Positions 39,497-48,988 are shown, counted from the stretch's first letter. The stretch is DNA of 64,000 nucleotides from SIG603 sp963589785 (GCA_963589785.1 CAVAMJ010000004.1:86157-150156), one strand, 5' to 3'. Numbers and translations: made by a program. Notes: a model not told the origin generated them from the letters alone.

Positions 39497-40411
39497 ATGG
39501 CGTTTAACTATGAAAAGCTTGATGCCCTTTGCCTTAGCATGGGTATCGAGCTTAAAAAAGACGAGATATTATCAAAATACACAGGCTTTAGAACAGGCGG
39601 CCCGACCGACAGAATGGTGAACGCAAAATCGGAAGCTGAGTTAAAGGCACTCATTGAGCTTATCGGCGAACAGGGATATAACTACTTTATCCTTGGCAGA
39701 GGCTCCGATATGCTTGCACTTGACGAGGGTTACCGTGGAATAGTCATAAGACTTGACGGCGAATTTGCGGAAATAAGCCTTTTGGAGGACGGTTTGACCG
39801 TAGAATGCGGTGCGGGAGCATCGCTTTCTTCTCTCTGCATTTTCGCAAGGGACAACTGCCTATCGGGAATTGAGTTCGCATGGGGAATTCCGGGTTCGTG
39901 CGGCGGTGCGGTCTATATGAATGCCGGCGCTTACGGCGGTGAAATCAAGGATGTTGCCCAAAAGTGCGAGTTTTTAACTAAGACTGGCGAGAAAGGCGAG
40001 TTTTCTCTTGATGAAATGAAGCTTACTTACCGTCACAGTGTTTTTTCGGACTCTGATATGATTATCACTAAGGCATATTTTAAGCTCAAATCTGCCGACA
40101 AAGCCGAGATAGTCGCAAAAATGGATGAACTTATCGGAAAAAGAAAAGCTAAGCAGCCGCTCGAATATCCGAGCGCGGGCTCGACCTTTAAAAGACCCGA
40201 GGGATATTTTGCGGCGGCACTTATCGAGGAGTGCGGACTTAAGGGCGCAAGCGAAGGCGGCGCCGAAGTCAGCGAAAAGCACTCGGGATTTATCATTAAC
40301 AAAAACAATGCGACCGCAGAAGATGTTCTGAAGCTTATCGACAGAGTCAAGGCTACTGTCCTTAAAGAAAAGGGCGTAGAGCTTGAGTGCGAGGTTAGGA
40401 TACTGAAATAA
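39497..40411 (+). CDS. murB: UDP-N-acetylenolpyruvoylglucosamine reductase MurB
   Basis: A 304-residue FAD enzyme. FAD-binding segments FILGRGSDMLALDEGYRG and GIEFAWGIPGSCGGAVYMNAG are clear, with the catalytic Arg probably in KLTYRHSVF. The motif YPSAGSTFKRP marks a type II MurB lacking the third-domain loop; its Ser is the expected proton donor. MurB reduces the MurA product to UDP-MurNAc. ATG 39497 gives the expected N-terminus (KLDALCLSMGIELKKDE), while the open frame reaches upstream through the previous gene. Ribosome-binding site is weak. Confidence 0.95.
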   Translation: MAFNYEKLDALCLSMGIELKKDEILSKYTGFRTGGPTDRMVNAKSEAELKALIELIGEQGYNYFILGRGSDMLALDEGYRGIVIRLDGEFAEISLLEDGLTVECGAGASLSSLCIFARDNCLSGIEFAWGIPGSCGGAVYMNAGAYGGEIKDVAQKCEFLTKTGEKGEFSLDEMKLTYRHSVFSDSDMIITKAYFKLKSADKAEIVAKMDELIGKRKAKQPLEYPSAGSTFKRPEGYFAAALIEECGLKGASEGGAEVSEKHSGFIINKNNATAEDVLKLIDRVKATVLKEKGVELECEVRILK

Positions 40412-40421
40412 GGAGTGGCAT

Positions 40422-41279
40422 ATGAATTTTGTAATTGTAACAGGACTTTCGGGAGCGGGAAAATCGAGAGCGATTGATGCCATGGAGGATATCGGCTTTT
40501 ACTGCGTCGATAATCTGCCGCCGATGCTCATTCCCGTTTTCTATGATATGTACACGAAATCCGAGGGAATGCCGCCAAAGGTAGCCGTTGTGTGCGACAC
40601 AAGAGGCGGAGAGTTTTTCAAGTCGTTTTTCGATGCAATCGAGACCTTGAAGAATCAGGGCAGAGAATATAAAATTCTTTTTCTCGACTGTGCAGACGAT
40701 ATTCTCGTGAGAAGATATCAGGAGACAAGAAGAAAGCACCCCTTTGCCGACAGCTTTAACGGCTCGCTCGAAAAGGCTGTTAAGCTCGAAAGAGAGATGC
40801 TCCACCCCGTAAGGGAGAGAGCAGACTACGTCATAGATACATCTAATCTTCGTCCGCAGTACATGAAGGAGCAGATCACAAAGATGTTTATGCAGTCCGG
40901 AGAGAACAGCCTCTATGTGCACTGCATGAGCTTCGGCTTTAAGAATGGACTGCCAAGTGAAGCAGACCTCGTCTTTGATGTGAGATGTCTGCCGAATCCA
41001 TTCTATATTGACGAGCTGAGAAATCAGACGGGTCTTGATAAGCCGGTTTACGATTACGTCATGGGTCAGCCTGAGGCGGAGGAGTTCAGAAATAAGATTA
41101 TCGATATGGTTGATTTTCTTCTTCCGCTTTACATAAAAGAGGGCAAAAGCCAGCTTGTTATTGCGATAGGCTGTACGGGCGGACACCATCGCTCGGTTGC
41201 GTTTGCCGAATATATTTATAATCATTTAATCGAAAAGAAAATCAAATCAACGGTCACTCACCGTGACATTTTAAAGTAA
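40422..41279 (+). CDS. rapZ: RNase adapter/nucleotide-binding protein RapZ (YvcJ)
   Basis: A 285-residue protein with Walker A GLSGAGKSRAID (about residues 8-19) and the C-terminal domain AIGCTGGHHRSVAFAEYI. RapZ in E. coli delivers the small RNA GlmZ to RNase E and senses amino-sugar precursors. In Firmicutes YvcJ hydrolyses nucleotides and affects competence. The gene follows murB by 10 bases with AAGGAG before the ATG. In most Firmicutes yvcK lies between this gene and whiA; it is absent here. Confidence 0.95.
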   Translation: MNFVIVTGLSGAGKSRAIDAMEDIGFYCVDNLPPMLIPVFYDMYTKSEGMPPKVAVVCDTRGGEFFKSFFDAIETLKNQGREYKILFLDCADDILVRRYQETRRKHPFADSFNGSLEKAVKLEREMLHPVRERADYVIDTSNLRPQYMKEQITKMFMQSGENSLYVHCMSFGFKNGLPSEADLVFDVRCLPNPFYIDELRNQTGLDKPVYDYVMGQPEAEEFRNKIIDMVDFLLPLYIKEGKSQLVIAIGCTGGHHRSVAFAEYIYNHLIEKKIKSTVTHRDILK

Positions 41280-41318
41280 AACAAAGTTTAAAACGAAGTA
41301 AAATAAGGAGACAGCGGT

Positions 41319-42275
41319 ATGTCATTTTCGTCCGATACAAAAAACGAGCTTTGCCGAATACAGAATAAGCGTGAAGCCGACGATGTTGCAGAGGGATATG
41401 GTATGCTGCTGTTTTCCAAGCTTCTGACGAGTGAGAGAACGGCGATCAAAATCGAGAACAGCAATGTCGCAAGGCTTTTGGCTGAATATTGTGCCGCCCT
41501 TGCGGGAGTTATTCCCGAGGTTCAGGTGAAGATGAGCGCATCGGGCACAAACAGCGAACGCAAGCAAAACAAATGCGTTTTCAGCTTGAGCGATGATTTT
41601 CAGAAAAGACAGCTGACGGATGCTTTCGGCATGAGCGAGGGCAAGCTTTTCTTGAGTGAAACCATAATTAAGGGCAATGAGGCGGCTTTTTTGAGAGGCG
41701 TTTTCCTCATTGCGGGAGTGGTGACAGACCCAAACCGCGACTATCACCTCGAGATTACCGTTTATTCCGAGAGACTTTCGCATGAGCTGAGCAATTTCAT
41801 CTGTTCGCTCGGCTTAGGAATTCAGTCGGGAGTTCTCGAGAAGAACGGCTCGAAAAATGCTTTTATTGTGTATATCAAGGATTCCACGGGAATAGAGGAT
41901 TTTCTAACGTTCATCGGCGCATCGAGCGCAAGCATGGAGTTCATGCAGATTAAAATGTACAAGGAAGCCAAGAACAACATCAACCGCAAGGCAAACTTTG
42001 AGACTGCCAATATGGACAAAACCTATTCGGCATCGGCTAAACAGACGCTTGCCATTGCCGTGATAAACGATACCATAGGTTTTGACGAACTTACCGATGA
42101 ATTAAGAGCGGTATGTGAACTTAGACTTAATAACCCCGATATGACGCTCAAGCAGATGAGTGAGAAGCTCGGTATAAGCCGCTCGGGAGTGAACCACCGA
42201 TTCCAGAGAATTATCAAAATTGCTGAGGAATGTACGGGCGGTAAGAAGATAGATGAGCTTATCAAGAGATTTTGA
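41319..42275 (+). CDS. whiA: DNA-binding protein WhiA
   Basis: A 318-residue protein of the WhiA family. The N-terminal two-thirds is the degenerate LAGLIDADG-endonuclease-like domain (LRGVFLIAGVVTDPNRDYHL). The C-terminus has a helix-turn-helix (MTLKQMSEKLGISRSGVNHR). WhiA regulates sporulation-linked division in Streptomyces and affects division and chromosome segregation in Bacillus. AAGGAG precedes the ATG. Its position after rapZ is the standard arrangement. Confidence 0.95.
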   Translation: MSFSSDTKNELCRIQNKREADDVAEGYGMLLFSKLLTSERTAIKIENSNVARLLAEYCAALAGVIPEVQVKMSASGTNSERKQNKCVFSLSDDFQKRQLTDAFGMSEGKLFLSETIIKGNEAAFLRGVFLIAGVVTDPNRDYHLEITVYSERLSHELSNFICSLGLGIQSGVLEKNGSKNAFIVYIKDSTGIEDFLTFIGASSASMEFMQIKMYKEAKNNINRKANFETANMDKTYSASAKQTLAIAVINDTIGFDELTDELRAVCELRLNNPDMTLKQMSEKLGISRSGVNHRFQRIIKIAEECTGGKKIDELIKRF

Positions 42276-42292
42276 ATCGAAAGGAAAAGAAA

Positions 42293-42793
42293 TTGAGAGA
42301 AACACTAAACGCACGCCAGAAGGCTATGTTCTGGGGAATGATAGGCGGTCTTGTGCTTGTGATAGCACTTGTCGTCTTTTTGATTGTGAGAACACTTAAC
42401 CCTGCCGCAAATCAGGGTACTATGTATATAACATCGTCCGAAAAAACGGTAGAGCCTGTTTCTAATGTTCTTCAGACTACGACGAAGGGCGTTGAGACAT
42501 CGTTCAGAGCATTGAAGCTCGAGGATATTGCCGACACGCTTCCCACGGTCGAGTATGACGGCGAGGATATCACGGTCGGTTTCAGCGATGACGATACGCT
42601 CGAGAATTTCAGCTTTTCGATGTATGACGAGGATCTGAACGAAATCTATACGGGCGAGGAAAAATTTGTTTTCCCCGAGAGTGCGGGCACTTATATAGTA
42701 AAGACCGAATTCAGCTGGGGATACACTGAGAAAAATTCAATTCTGACGGAAAATTACTACAAGGTATATTTTTCTGAGGAGTCACTTAAGTAA
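42293..42793 (+). CDS. Single-pass membrane protein, function unknown
   Basis: About 166 residues: a short basic N-terminus, one membrane segment (MFWGMIGGLVLVIALVVFLI, about residues 11-30), a Ser/Thr linker and a beta-rich extracellular domain. TTG 42293 has AAAGGA 6 bases upstream; a TTG at 42272 overlapping the whiA stop is an alternative. I do not recognise the domain. Its size and topology suggest a cell-surface or divisome-associated factor, but nothing in the sequence proves it. Confidence 0.7.
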   Translation: MRETLNARQKAMFWGMIGGLVLVIALVVFLIVRTLNPAANQGTMYITSSEKTVEPVSNVLQTTTKGVETSFRALKLEDIADTLPTVEYDGEDITVGFSDDDTLENFSFSMYDEDLNEIYTGEEKFVFPESAGTYIVKTEFSWGYTEKNSILTENYYKVYFSEESLK

Positions 42794-42825
42794 GAAGATA
42801 AAGAATATAAGGTAGGATAGGGTAA

Positions 42826-43734
42826 ATGGAAGTTGCACTGATAATTTTAAAGCAGATAATAGTCATGTTCCTGATTATGGGAATGGGATTTTTACTTTTC
42901 AGAAAGGGACTTATAACTAAGGACGGCTCTAAAACCTTGGCGAACCTTCTCATTTATATTATTTTGCCGTGCGTAATCATAAACGGATTTATAACCGAAA
43001 GAACATCGGAGAAAATCACTGAGCTTGGTGTGAGCGCACTCATGGCGGCGGCGTTTTTGGCTGTTGCCTGTATAATTTCAAGACTTGTTTTTAAGAAATA
43101 TCCGATAGATAATTTTTCTTCGGCTTTTTCAAATCCGGGATTTTTCGGAATTCCGCTCATCGTAGCGGCATATTCAAGCGAGGCGGTTTTCTTCATCACC
43201 GCATTCATCGCTTTTCTGAATGTTATGCAGTGGACATACGGTGCGGCAATCCTTAAGGAAGAGAAGATAAAGATAAACGTCAAGACGATATTTACATCGC
43301 CGTTTATCATAGGTCTTATTATCGGACTTATCATTTTCTTTACGGGTGTGCCGATTCCGACTGTTGTCAAAAGTACAATCTCAGCCGCAACCAACGCAAA
43401 TACCTTCGTTGCGATGCTCGTTCTCGGAACATACCTCGCTCAGGCGGATATGAAAGAGGTTTTTCTCTCGCCGAGACTCTATCTTGTCAGCTTCTTGAGA
43501 TTGGTTCTTATCCCCGCCGTGTGCATGCTTGTCGGCTTTATCATTCCCGACAAATTCACGGAGCTTTTCACCTGTGTAATGATAGCCTGTGCGTGCCCTG
43601 TCGGTTCTAATGTTGCTGTTTACGCTCAGCTTTATAATAAAGACTACACCTATGCGGTATCGGCTGTCACACTCTCGACTATTTTCTCTGTTGTGACTAT
43701 TCCGCTTATGCTCATGGCAGTAAGCTTATTCTGA
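42826..43734 (+). CDS. AEC family transporter
   Basis: A 302-residue membrane protein with about ten segments, typical of the auxin-efflux-carrier family. Characteristic parts are ANLLIYIILPCVIINGFI (segment 2) and FSNPGFFGIPLIVAAYSSEA, where the NPGFFGIPL core is diagnostic. ACPVGSNVAVYAQLY in the second half is the other signature. Bacterial AEC members carry malate or other organic anions; substrate is unknown here. It stands between the membrane protein and dnaE. Confidence 0.9.
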   Translation: MEVALIILKQIIVMFLIMGMGFLLFRKGLITKDGSKTLANLLIYIILPCVIINGFITERTSEKITELGVSALMAAAFLAVACIISRLVFKKYPIDNFSSAFSNPGFFGIPLIVAAYSSEAVFFITAFIAFLNVMQWTYGAAILKEEKIKINVKTIFTSPFIIGLIIGLIIFFTGVPIPTVVKSTISAATNANTFVAMLVLGTYLAQADMKEVFLSPRLYLVSFLRLVLIPAVCMLVGFIIPDKFTELFTCVMIACACPVGSNVAVYAQLYNKDYTYAVSAVTLSTIFSVVTIPLMLMAVSLF

Positions 43735-43781
43735 TATTAAATCTAATTTTGCATCATGTATTTTGAAAGGAGATTTTATTT

Positions 43782-46700
43782 ATGTCTGGCGGTTTTGTTC
43801 ATCTTCATGTTCACACGGAATATTCTCTCCTTGACGGAGCATGCCGAATCGAGAAGCTTCTCGACAAGGCTAAAGAGCTTCAAATGAAATCGGTTGCAAT
43901 AACGGATCACGGCGTCATGTGGGGCGCCGTGAACTTTTATAAGGCGGCAAAGGAGCGAGGAATAAAGCCGATTATCGGCTGTGAGGTTTATGTCGCCCAG
44001 AGGACGAGATTTGACCGCATACATTCGCTTGACGGCTCTTCAAGGCACCTTGTTTTGCTTTGCAAAAATGAGACGGGCTACAAAAATCTTATAGCCATGG
44101 TGTCGAAGTCATTCACGGAAGGCTTTTACAACAATCCCCGTGTCGACATGGATTTACTAAAGGAGCATCACGAGGGGCTTATTGCGCTGTCTGCCTGTTT
44201 GGCGGGAGAAATTCCCAGAGCATTGAACTTAGGGGACTACGAGGAGGCTAAAAAAGCCGCGGTTCGTTATAACGAGATATTCGGACAGGATAATTTTTAT
44301 TTAGAGCTTCAAGACCACGGGCTAAAGGAGCAAAAATACATAAATCCGCAGATAATCAGACTTTCCCGTGAAACGGGCATACCGACCGTTCTCACGAACG
44401 ACTGCCATTATGTCGAGCGAGAAGACGAGATGATGCACAGAGTACTTTTGTGTATTCAGACGAGAAGAACGCTTGAGGACGAGGATGTTCTTGATTTCGG
44501 CTCAAAGGAGTTCTACTTTAAGTCAGAGGACGAGATGAGAAGTCTTTTTCCGAATTATCAGGAGGCGGCAGACAACACGGTTAAAATTGCCGAGAAATGT
44601 AATTTTGAATTTGAGTTCGGAAAGACAAAGCTGCCCGCATTCACTACGCCTGACGGCTCTGACAATAAAGATTATTTTGTCAGAATGTGCTATGGCGGCA
44701 TGAAAAAGCATTACGGAGAAGACCCCGACAAAAGCGTCATCGAAAGACTTGAGTACGAGATAAATATGATAGACAAGATGGGATATATTAATTACTATCT
44801 CATCGTGCACGATTTTATCCGCTATGCGAAAAGCGTGGGAATTCCCGTCGGTCCCGGACGAGGCTCGGGAGTAGGAAGCCTTGCGGCTTACTGCATCGGA
44901 ATTACGGCGGTAGATCCACTGAAATACGACCTCATTTTCGAGAGATTTTTAAATCCCGAGAGAGTGAGCATGCCGGACTTCGATATAGACTTTGCCGACG
45001 ATCGCAGACAGGAGATTATCGACTATGTCGTGAGAAAATACGGCAGTGACCATGTCGCCCAGATTGTTACCTTCGGTACTATGGCGGCAAGGCTTGCCGT
45101 GCGTGATGTCGGAAGAGCAATGGCTTTGCCGTATAATCTTTGCGATGCGGTAGCAAAAATGATACCTGCCGAAAACGGTATGACTATCGAAAAGGCAATG
45201 AGCTCTAATAAAGAGCTCAAAAAGAGATACGAGAGCGATTCGTCCGTAAGAGCGCTCATAGATATGGCGAAAAAGGTGGAGGGAATGCCTAGGCACACCT
45301 CGACCCATGCGGCAGGAGTGGTCATTACTGATAAGCCTGTTATGGAGTATGTTCCGCTTGCGAAAAACGATGAGTCTATTGTCACGCAGTACACAATGAC
45401 AGCAATTGAGGAGCTGGGACTTCTCAAAATGGACTTCTTGGGTCTTCGCAACCTTTCCGTTATCGACAACGCAGAGAAGCTGATTCGTGAGAAAAATCCA
45501 AGCTTTGATATAAACAAAATCCCCGAAGACTCCAAAGAGGTTTTCGATATGCTTTGTGCCGGAAAGACGGAGGGCGTCTTTCAGTTTGAGTCGGCTGGCA
45601 TGAGAAGAACCACGATGCGAGCAAATCCACGAAGCATAGAAGATCTCATTGCGATTATCTCGCTTTATCGCCCGGGACCCATGCAGTTTATAGATATGTA
45701 TGTGCAGAACAGGCACGACCCAAGCAAGATTCGCTATCGTCATCCGAGACTCAAGAAAATTCTCGGAGTAACCTACGGCTGTATCATTTATCAGGAACAG
45801 GTTATGACGATATTCAGAGAGCTTGCCGGCTATTCGCTCGGAAGAGCGGATGTTGTGCGTCGTGCAATGTCTAAGAAAAAGGCGGCAGTTCTCGAGAAAG
45901 AAAAGGAAGTTTTCATTAACGGTCTTTGCGATGAAAACGAAAATGTAGTCATAGAGGGTTGTATTCGCCGCGGAGTGGACAAGCAGACTGCGGAGACGAT
46001 TTTCTCAGAAATCGAAAGTTTCGCTTCATATGCGTTCAACAAATCCCATGCGGCGGCATATGCTACTCTTGCATATCAGACAGCATACCTAAGAAGATTT
46101 TATCCACAGGAATACTTTGCTTCGCTTATGTCAAGCGTTCTTGGAAACACGCCAAAGCTTCAGGAATATATCGAGGAATGTCAAAGCCTTGGAATAAAGA
46201 TACTTCCTCCACACGTCAATTATTCGGGGGCGGGATTTACACCGCACGAGGAAAATATCCGATTCGGCTTGCTTGCTGTAAAAAATCTTGGCAAAGGACT
46301 TATTTCACGGCTTCAGAGAGAGCGTGAATTAAACGGAAAATTCAAGACATTCTATGAATTTTGTTCACGAATGAGCGAAAAGGACATCAATCGACGCGCG
46401 ATTGAAAGCCTCATAAAGGCAGGTGCGCTCGACCGCCTCGGTTCTAACCGCAGAGAAATGATGATGGCACTTCCGATGATAATGGATTCGCTCGAGAATG
46501 ACAGAAAAAACAACATCGAGGGTCAGCTTGGATTTTTCGGCACGGACGATTTCGAAAAAGAAATGAGAATAGACCCAAAGCCGGAATATCCTGAGAAGGA
46601 GCTTTTGGCAATGGAACATGAAATCACGGGAATGTATATAAGCGGTCATCCCATGGCTCAGTTCCGCGAGGCTTTTGAGACGGACTATGCCGCAAGGACA

Positions 46701-47363
46701 GACAGAATCATTTCATCCGCAAAGGGCGAAAGCGGTTACTACCGTGACGGTCAAAATGTTAAGATTATTGGAATTATCGAAACAGTCAAGAAAAAAGCAA
46801 CCAAATCAAACTCGACTATGGCTTTTGTCACGGTTGAGGATATGTACTCGAGCATAGAAGTTCTTGTGTTTGCGAACATTTTTGAGACCTCACAGAATTC
46901 TATGCGAGAGGGAGACACGGTAGAATTCAGCGGCAGACTCAGCTTCACTGAGGAACAGGAGCCGAAGCTTGTGGCGGACAGCGTGAGAAGAGTTTCTTCC
47001 ATGTCGGATATTAAGCTGCTACGCTCAAACTCAAATAAAGGAAAGAACCGTGAAAGCTGTGATAACGACCGTTTGTATGATACGGTCTCACCGATTAGGA
47101 GTATTCAAAATCCCGTTCAGAGCCAAAAGCCGTCAAAAAATCCGGGACTTTATCTCAGAATAAAGAACAACGAATGCCGTGAGTACGAAAAGGCCTTGCA
47201 ATATATAGATATATTTGACGGCAGAATGGATGTCTACATTTACTTCACCGACAGCAAGAAAATTGTCCGTGCCCCCGCAAGATACAGGGTGGATGTCAAT
47301 GATGTTTTGATAAGAGAATTAAAAAAGCTTCTCGGAGACGAAAATGTTGCTTTAAAAGAATAA
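43782..47363 (+). CDS. dnaE: DNA polymerase III alpha subunit DnaE
   Basis: A 1193-residue family C polymerase. The N-terminal PHP domain (HLHVHTEYSLLDG, AITDHGVMWG) keeps its metal-binding His residues. The palm carries the catalytic Asp motif MPDFDIDFADDRR, preceded by VGPGRGSGVGSL. A helix-hairpin-helix region follows, and the C-terminus has an OB fold (KIIGIIETVKKKATKSN). In Firmicutes DnaE works with PolC, extending primers on the lagging strand. AAAGGAG precedes the ATG, 47 bases after the transporter. Size and domains are complete. Confidence 0.97.
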   Translation: MSGGFVHLHVHTEYSLLDGACRIEKLLDKAKELQMKSVAITDHGVMWGAVNFYKAAKERGIKPIIGCEVYVAQRTRFDRIHSLDGSSRHLVLLCKNETGYKNLIAMVSKSFTEGFYNNPRVDMDLLKEHHEGLIALSACLAGEIPRALNLGDYEEAKKAAVRYNEIFGQDNFYLELQDHGLKEQKYINPQIIRLSRETGIPTVLTNDCHYVEREDEMMHRVLLCIQTRRTLEDEDVLDFGSKEFYFKSEDEMRSLFPNYQEAADNTVKIAEKCNFEFEFGKTKLPAFTTPDGSDNKDYFVRMCYGGMKKHYGEDPDKSVIERLEYEINMIDKMGYINYYLIVHDFIRYAKSVGIPVGPGRGSGVGSLAAYCIGITAVDPLKYDLIFERFLNPERVSMPDFDIDFADDRRQEIIDYVVRKYGSDHVAQIVTFGTMAARLAVRDVGRAMALPYNLCDAVAKMIPAENGMTIEKAMSSNKELKKRYESDSSVRALIDMAKKVEGMPRHTSTHAAGVVITDKPVMEYVPLAKNDESIVTQYTMTAIEELGLLKMDFLGLRNLSVIDNAEKLIREKNPSFDINKIPEDSKEVFDMLCAGKTEGVFQFESAGMRRTTMRANPRSIEDLIAIISLYRPGPMQFIDMYVQNRHDPSKIRYRHPRLKKILGVTYGCIIYQEQVMTIFRELAGYSLGRADVVRRAMSKKKAAVLEKEKEVFINGLCDENENVVIEGCIRRGVDKQTAETIFSEIESFASYAFNKSHAAAYATLAYQTAYLRRFYPQEYFASLMSSVLGNTPKLQEYIEECQSLGIKILPPHVNYSGAGFTPHEENIRFGLLAVKNLGKGLISRLQRERELNGKFKTFYEFCSRMSEKDINRRAIESLIKAGALDRLGSNRREMMMALPMIMDSLENDRKNNIEGQLGFFGTDDFEKEMRIDPKPEYPEKELLAMEHEITGMYISGHPMAQFREAFETDYAARTDRIISSAKGESGYYRDGQNVKIIGIIETVKKKATKSNSTMAFVTVEDMYSSIEVLVFANIFETSQNSMREGDTVEFSGRLSFTEEQEPKLVADSVRRVSSMSDIKLLRSNSNKGKNRESCDNDRLYDTVSPIRSIQNPVQSQKPSKNPGLYLRIKNNECREYEKALQYIDIFDGRMDVYIYFTDSKKIVRAPARYRVDVNDVLIRELKKLLGDENVALKE

Positions 47364-47454
47364 AAACGAAAAATGTATCCATTTATCAAATTGATTGAAA
47401 AGTTTTAAAAAAATTGTCTAATTTGTCGGTTTTCGATTGCGTTTGCATTTTATC

Positions 47455-47483
47455 TTGAAATTGTATTCAATTTTGAATATAAT
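47455..47483 (+). promoter_or_regulatory. Promoter of pfkA
   Basis: TTGAAA (47455-47460), 17-base spacer, TATAAT (47478-47483). Confidence 0.75.
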
Positions 47484-47489
47484 GTAAAT

Positions 47490-47571
47490 ACGGACTTTTA
47501 AGTTCATATAGGATTAATTTTAACCTATGTGAAAAGTTCGTAAAAGAAGTTTAAGCAACCGAAAAGGTTGC
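47490..47571 (+). promoter_or_regulatory. Two-hairpin leader of pfkA
   Basis: ACGGACTTTT pairs with AAAAGTTCGT (one G-T pair) and encloses an inner stem ATAGG/CCTAT, spanning about 47491-47545. A second hairpin GCAACC-GAAAA-GGTTGC follows at 47555-47571. There is no T run, so a role in stability or translation is more likely than termination. Confidence 0.5.
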
Positions 47572-47620
47572 AATGATGTTATGATGTTTTACTAAATCTT
47601 ATTCTGGGAGGAATAGAATA

Positions 47621-48595
47621 ATGTGTGCTAAAAGAATAGCAGTTCTCACAAGTGGCGGAGATGCTCCGGGCATGAACGCAGCGGTTCGTGCGGTTACAAG
47701 AACAGCTATAAACGAAGGATATGAGGTTTTAGGTGTTGTCAGAGGATATAACGGTCTTCTTCATGATGATCTTATTCCGCTCACACTCAGAAGTGTTTCC
47801 GATAAGATTCAGCTTGGCGGAACATTCCTTTTCTCTGCAAGAAGCCCTGAGTTTGCCGCTCCGGACGGATCCGGCTTCAAGAAGGCAGCAGAGACTTGCA
47901 GAAAGCATGATATAGTCGGTCTTGTTGTTATCGGCGGTGACGGTTCTTTCCGTGGTGCAAGAGCACTTTGCTACGAGGGAATTCCGACAATCGGTATCAC
48001 TGGTACAATCGATAACGATATTACTTCTTCCGATCACACAATCGGCTACGACACAGCTATGAACACAGCTATTCAGCTCATCGATAAGCTCAGAGATACA
48101 ACAGAGTCTCACGACCGTTGCTCCGTTGTTGAGGTTATGGGAAGAAACTGCGGTGACATCGCTCTTAATGTCGGTATTGCTGCGGGCGCAATCGTAACTC
48201 TCGTTCCTGAGGTTCCGTTTGACATGCAGAAAGACGTTATCGATAGAATCAAGGCTGCACAGAAGACAGGCAAGAAGCACTTCATCGTTGTTGTTGCTGA
48301 GGGCGTAGGCCACACAGACGACATCGCAAAGCTCATTGAGAAAGAGACAGGAATTGAGTCAAGAGCTACAATTCTCGGTCACGTTCAGCGCGGCGGTTCT
48401 CCGACAGTCAGAGACAGAGTTCTCGGCTCAAAGTGCGGCTACTATGCTGTTAAGCTTCTCGACGAGGGCAAGAGCAACCGTGTTGTTGTCATTAAGGACG
48501 ATAAGGTTGTCGACTACGACATCACAGAGGCTCTCGATATGCCGAGAAAGTTCGACAAAGAGCTTTACGAGGCTGCAAAGGTACTCTCCAACTAA
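47621..48595 (+). CDS. pfkA: ATP-dependent 6-phosphofructokinase
   Basis: A 324-residue classical PfkA. The N-terminus RIAVLTSGGDAPGMNAAVRA, ATP motif VVIGGDGSFRGA, substrate motif GTIDNDITSSD and allosteric-type VVVVAEG region are all present. GGDGS with GTIDND marks ATP dependence, in contrast with the enzyme at 24508. It commits fructose-6-phosphate to glycolysis. GGGAGG precedes the ATG. Its position after dnaE is typical of Clostridia, though the usual downstream pyk is missing here. Confidence 0.96.
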   Translation: MCAKRIAVLTSGGDAPGMNAAVRAVTRTAINEGYEVLGVVRGYNGLLHDDLIPLTLRSVSDKIQLGGTFLFSARSPEFAAPDGSGFKKAAETCRKHDIVGLVVIGGDGSFRGARALCYEGIPTIGITGTIDNDITSSDHTIGYDTAMNTAIQLIDKLRDTTESHDRCSVVEVMGRNCGDIALNVGIAAGAIVTLVPEVPFDMQKDVIDRIKAAQKTGKKHFIVVVAEGVGHTDDIAKLIEKETGIESRATILGHVQRGGSPTVRDRVLGSKCGYYAVKLLDEGKSNRVVVIKDDKVVDYDITEALDMPRKFDKELYEAAKVLSN

Positions 48596-48605
48596 GAAAA
48601 TATCA

Positions 48606-48638
48606 GGGCAAACGTCAAAAACGTTTGCCCGTTTTTTT
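48606..48638 (+). terminator. Terminator after pfkA
   Basis: GGGCAAACGT pairs perfectly with ACGTTTGCCC around CAAAA, followed by G and seven T. Confidence 0.9.
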
Positions 48639-48677
48639 ACAAATCAATTAGCTTCTGCTAACCGCAAAAACTTTTTC

Positions 48678-48706
48678 TTGACAATGAGGCTCTGCTTTAG
48701 TATAAT
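48678..48706 (+). promoter_or_regulatory. Consensus promoter of rpsU
   Basis: TTGACA (48678-48683), 17-base spacer, TATAAT (48701-48706). Confidence 0.9.
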
Positions 48707-48732
48707 ACTAACGTTATGAAATAACAAAATTA

Positions 48733-48758
48733 CCCATGGCTATCGCCGGATGGGAGGG
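48733..48758 (+). promoter_or_regulatory. rpsU leader hairpin touching the Shine-Dalgarno
   Basis: CCCAT-GGC (48733-48740) pairs with GCC and ATGGG (48745-48754). The 3' arm shares three G with the ribosome-binding site GGGAGGG (48752-48758), so folding could limit initiation. Confidence 0.45.
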
Positions 48759-48764
48759 ATATAA

Positions 48765-48941
48765 ATGGCAGAGATCAGATTAAAAGAGAATGAGACTCTT
48801 GACAGCGCTCTTAGACGCTTCAAGAAGCAGTGTGCTCGCGCTGGCGTTATCGCTGAGGTTCGTAAGAGAGAAGCTTACGAGAAGCCTTCTGTTAAGCGTA
48901 AGAAGAAGTCAGAAGCAGCTCGCAAGAGAAAGTATAAGTAA
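48765..48941 (+). CDS. rpsU: 30S ribosomal protein S21
   Basis: A 58-residue basic protein read directly from the sequence: it begins MAEIRLKENETLDSALRRFK, continues with KQCARAGVIAEVRKRE and ends in a Lys/Arg-rich tail. This is the standard S21 sequence. S21 helps the small subunit select mRNA starts. GGGAGGG lies 6 bases before the ATG. It forms its own unit with a consensus promoter, a leader hairpin and a terminator. Confidence 0.97.
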   Translation: MAEIRLKENETLDSALRRFKKQCARAGVIAEVRKREAYEKPSVKRKKKSEAARKRKYK

Positions 48942-48964
48942 TTGAAAAATACTTAAAGCATGAA

Positions 48965-48988
48965 AAGCGGGCTTTTGCCCGCTTTTTT
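48965..48988 (+). terminator. Terminator after rpsU
   Basis: AAGCGGGC pairs perfectly with GCCCGCTT around TTTT, followed by a T run. Confidence 0.9.
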
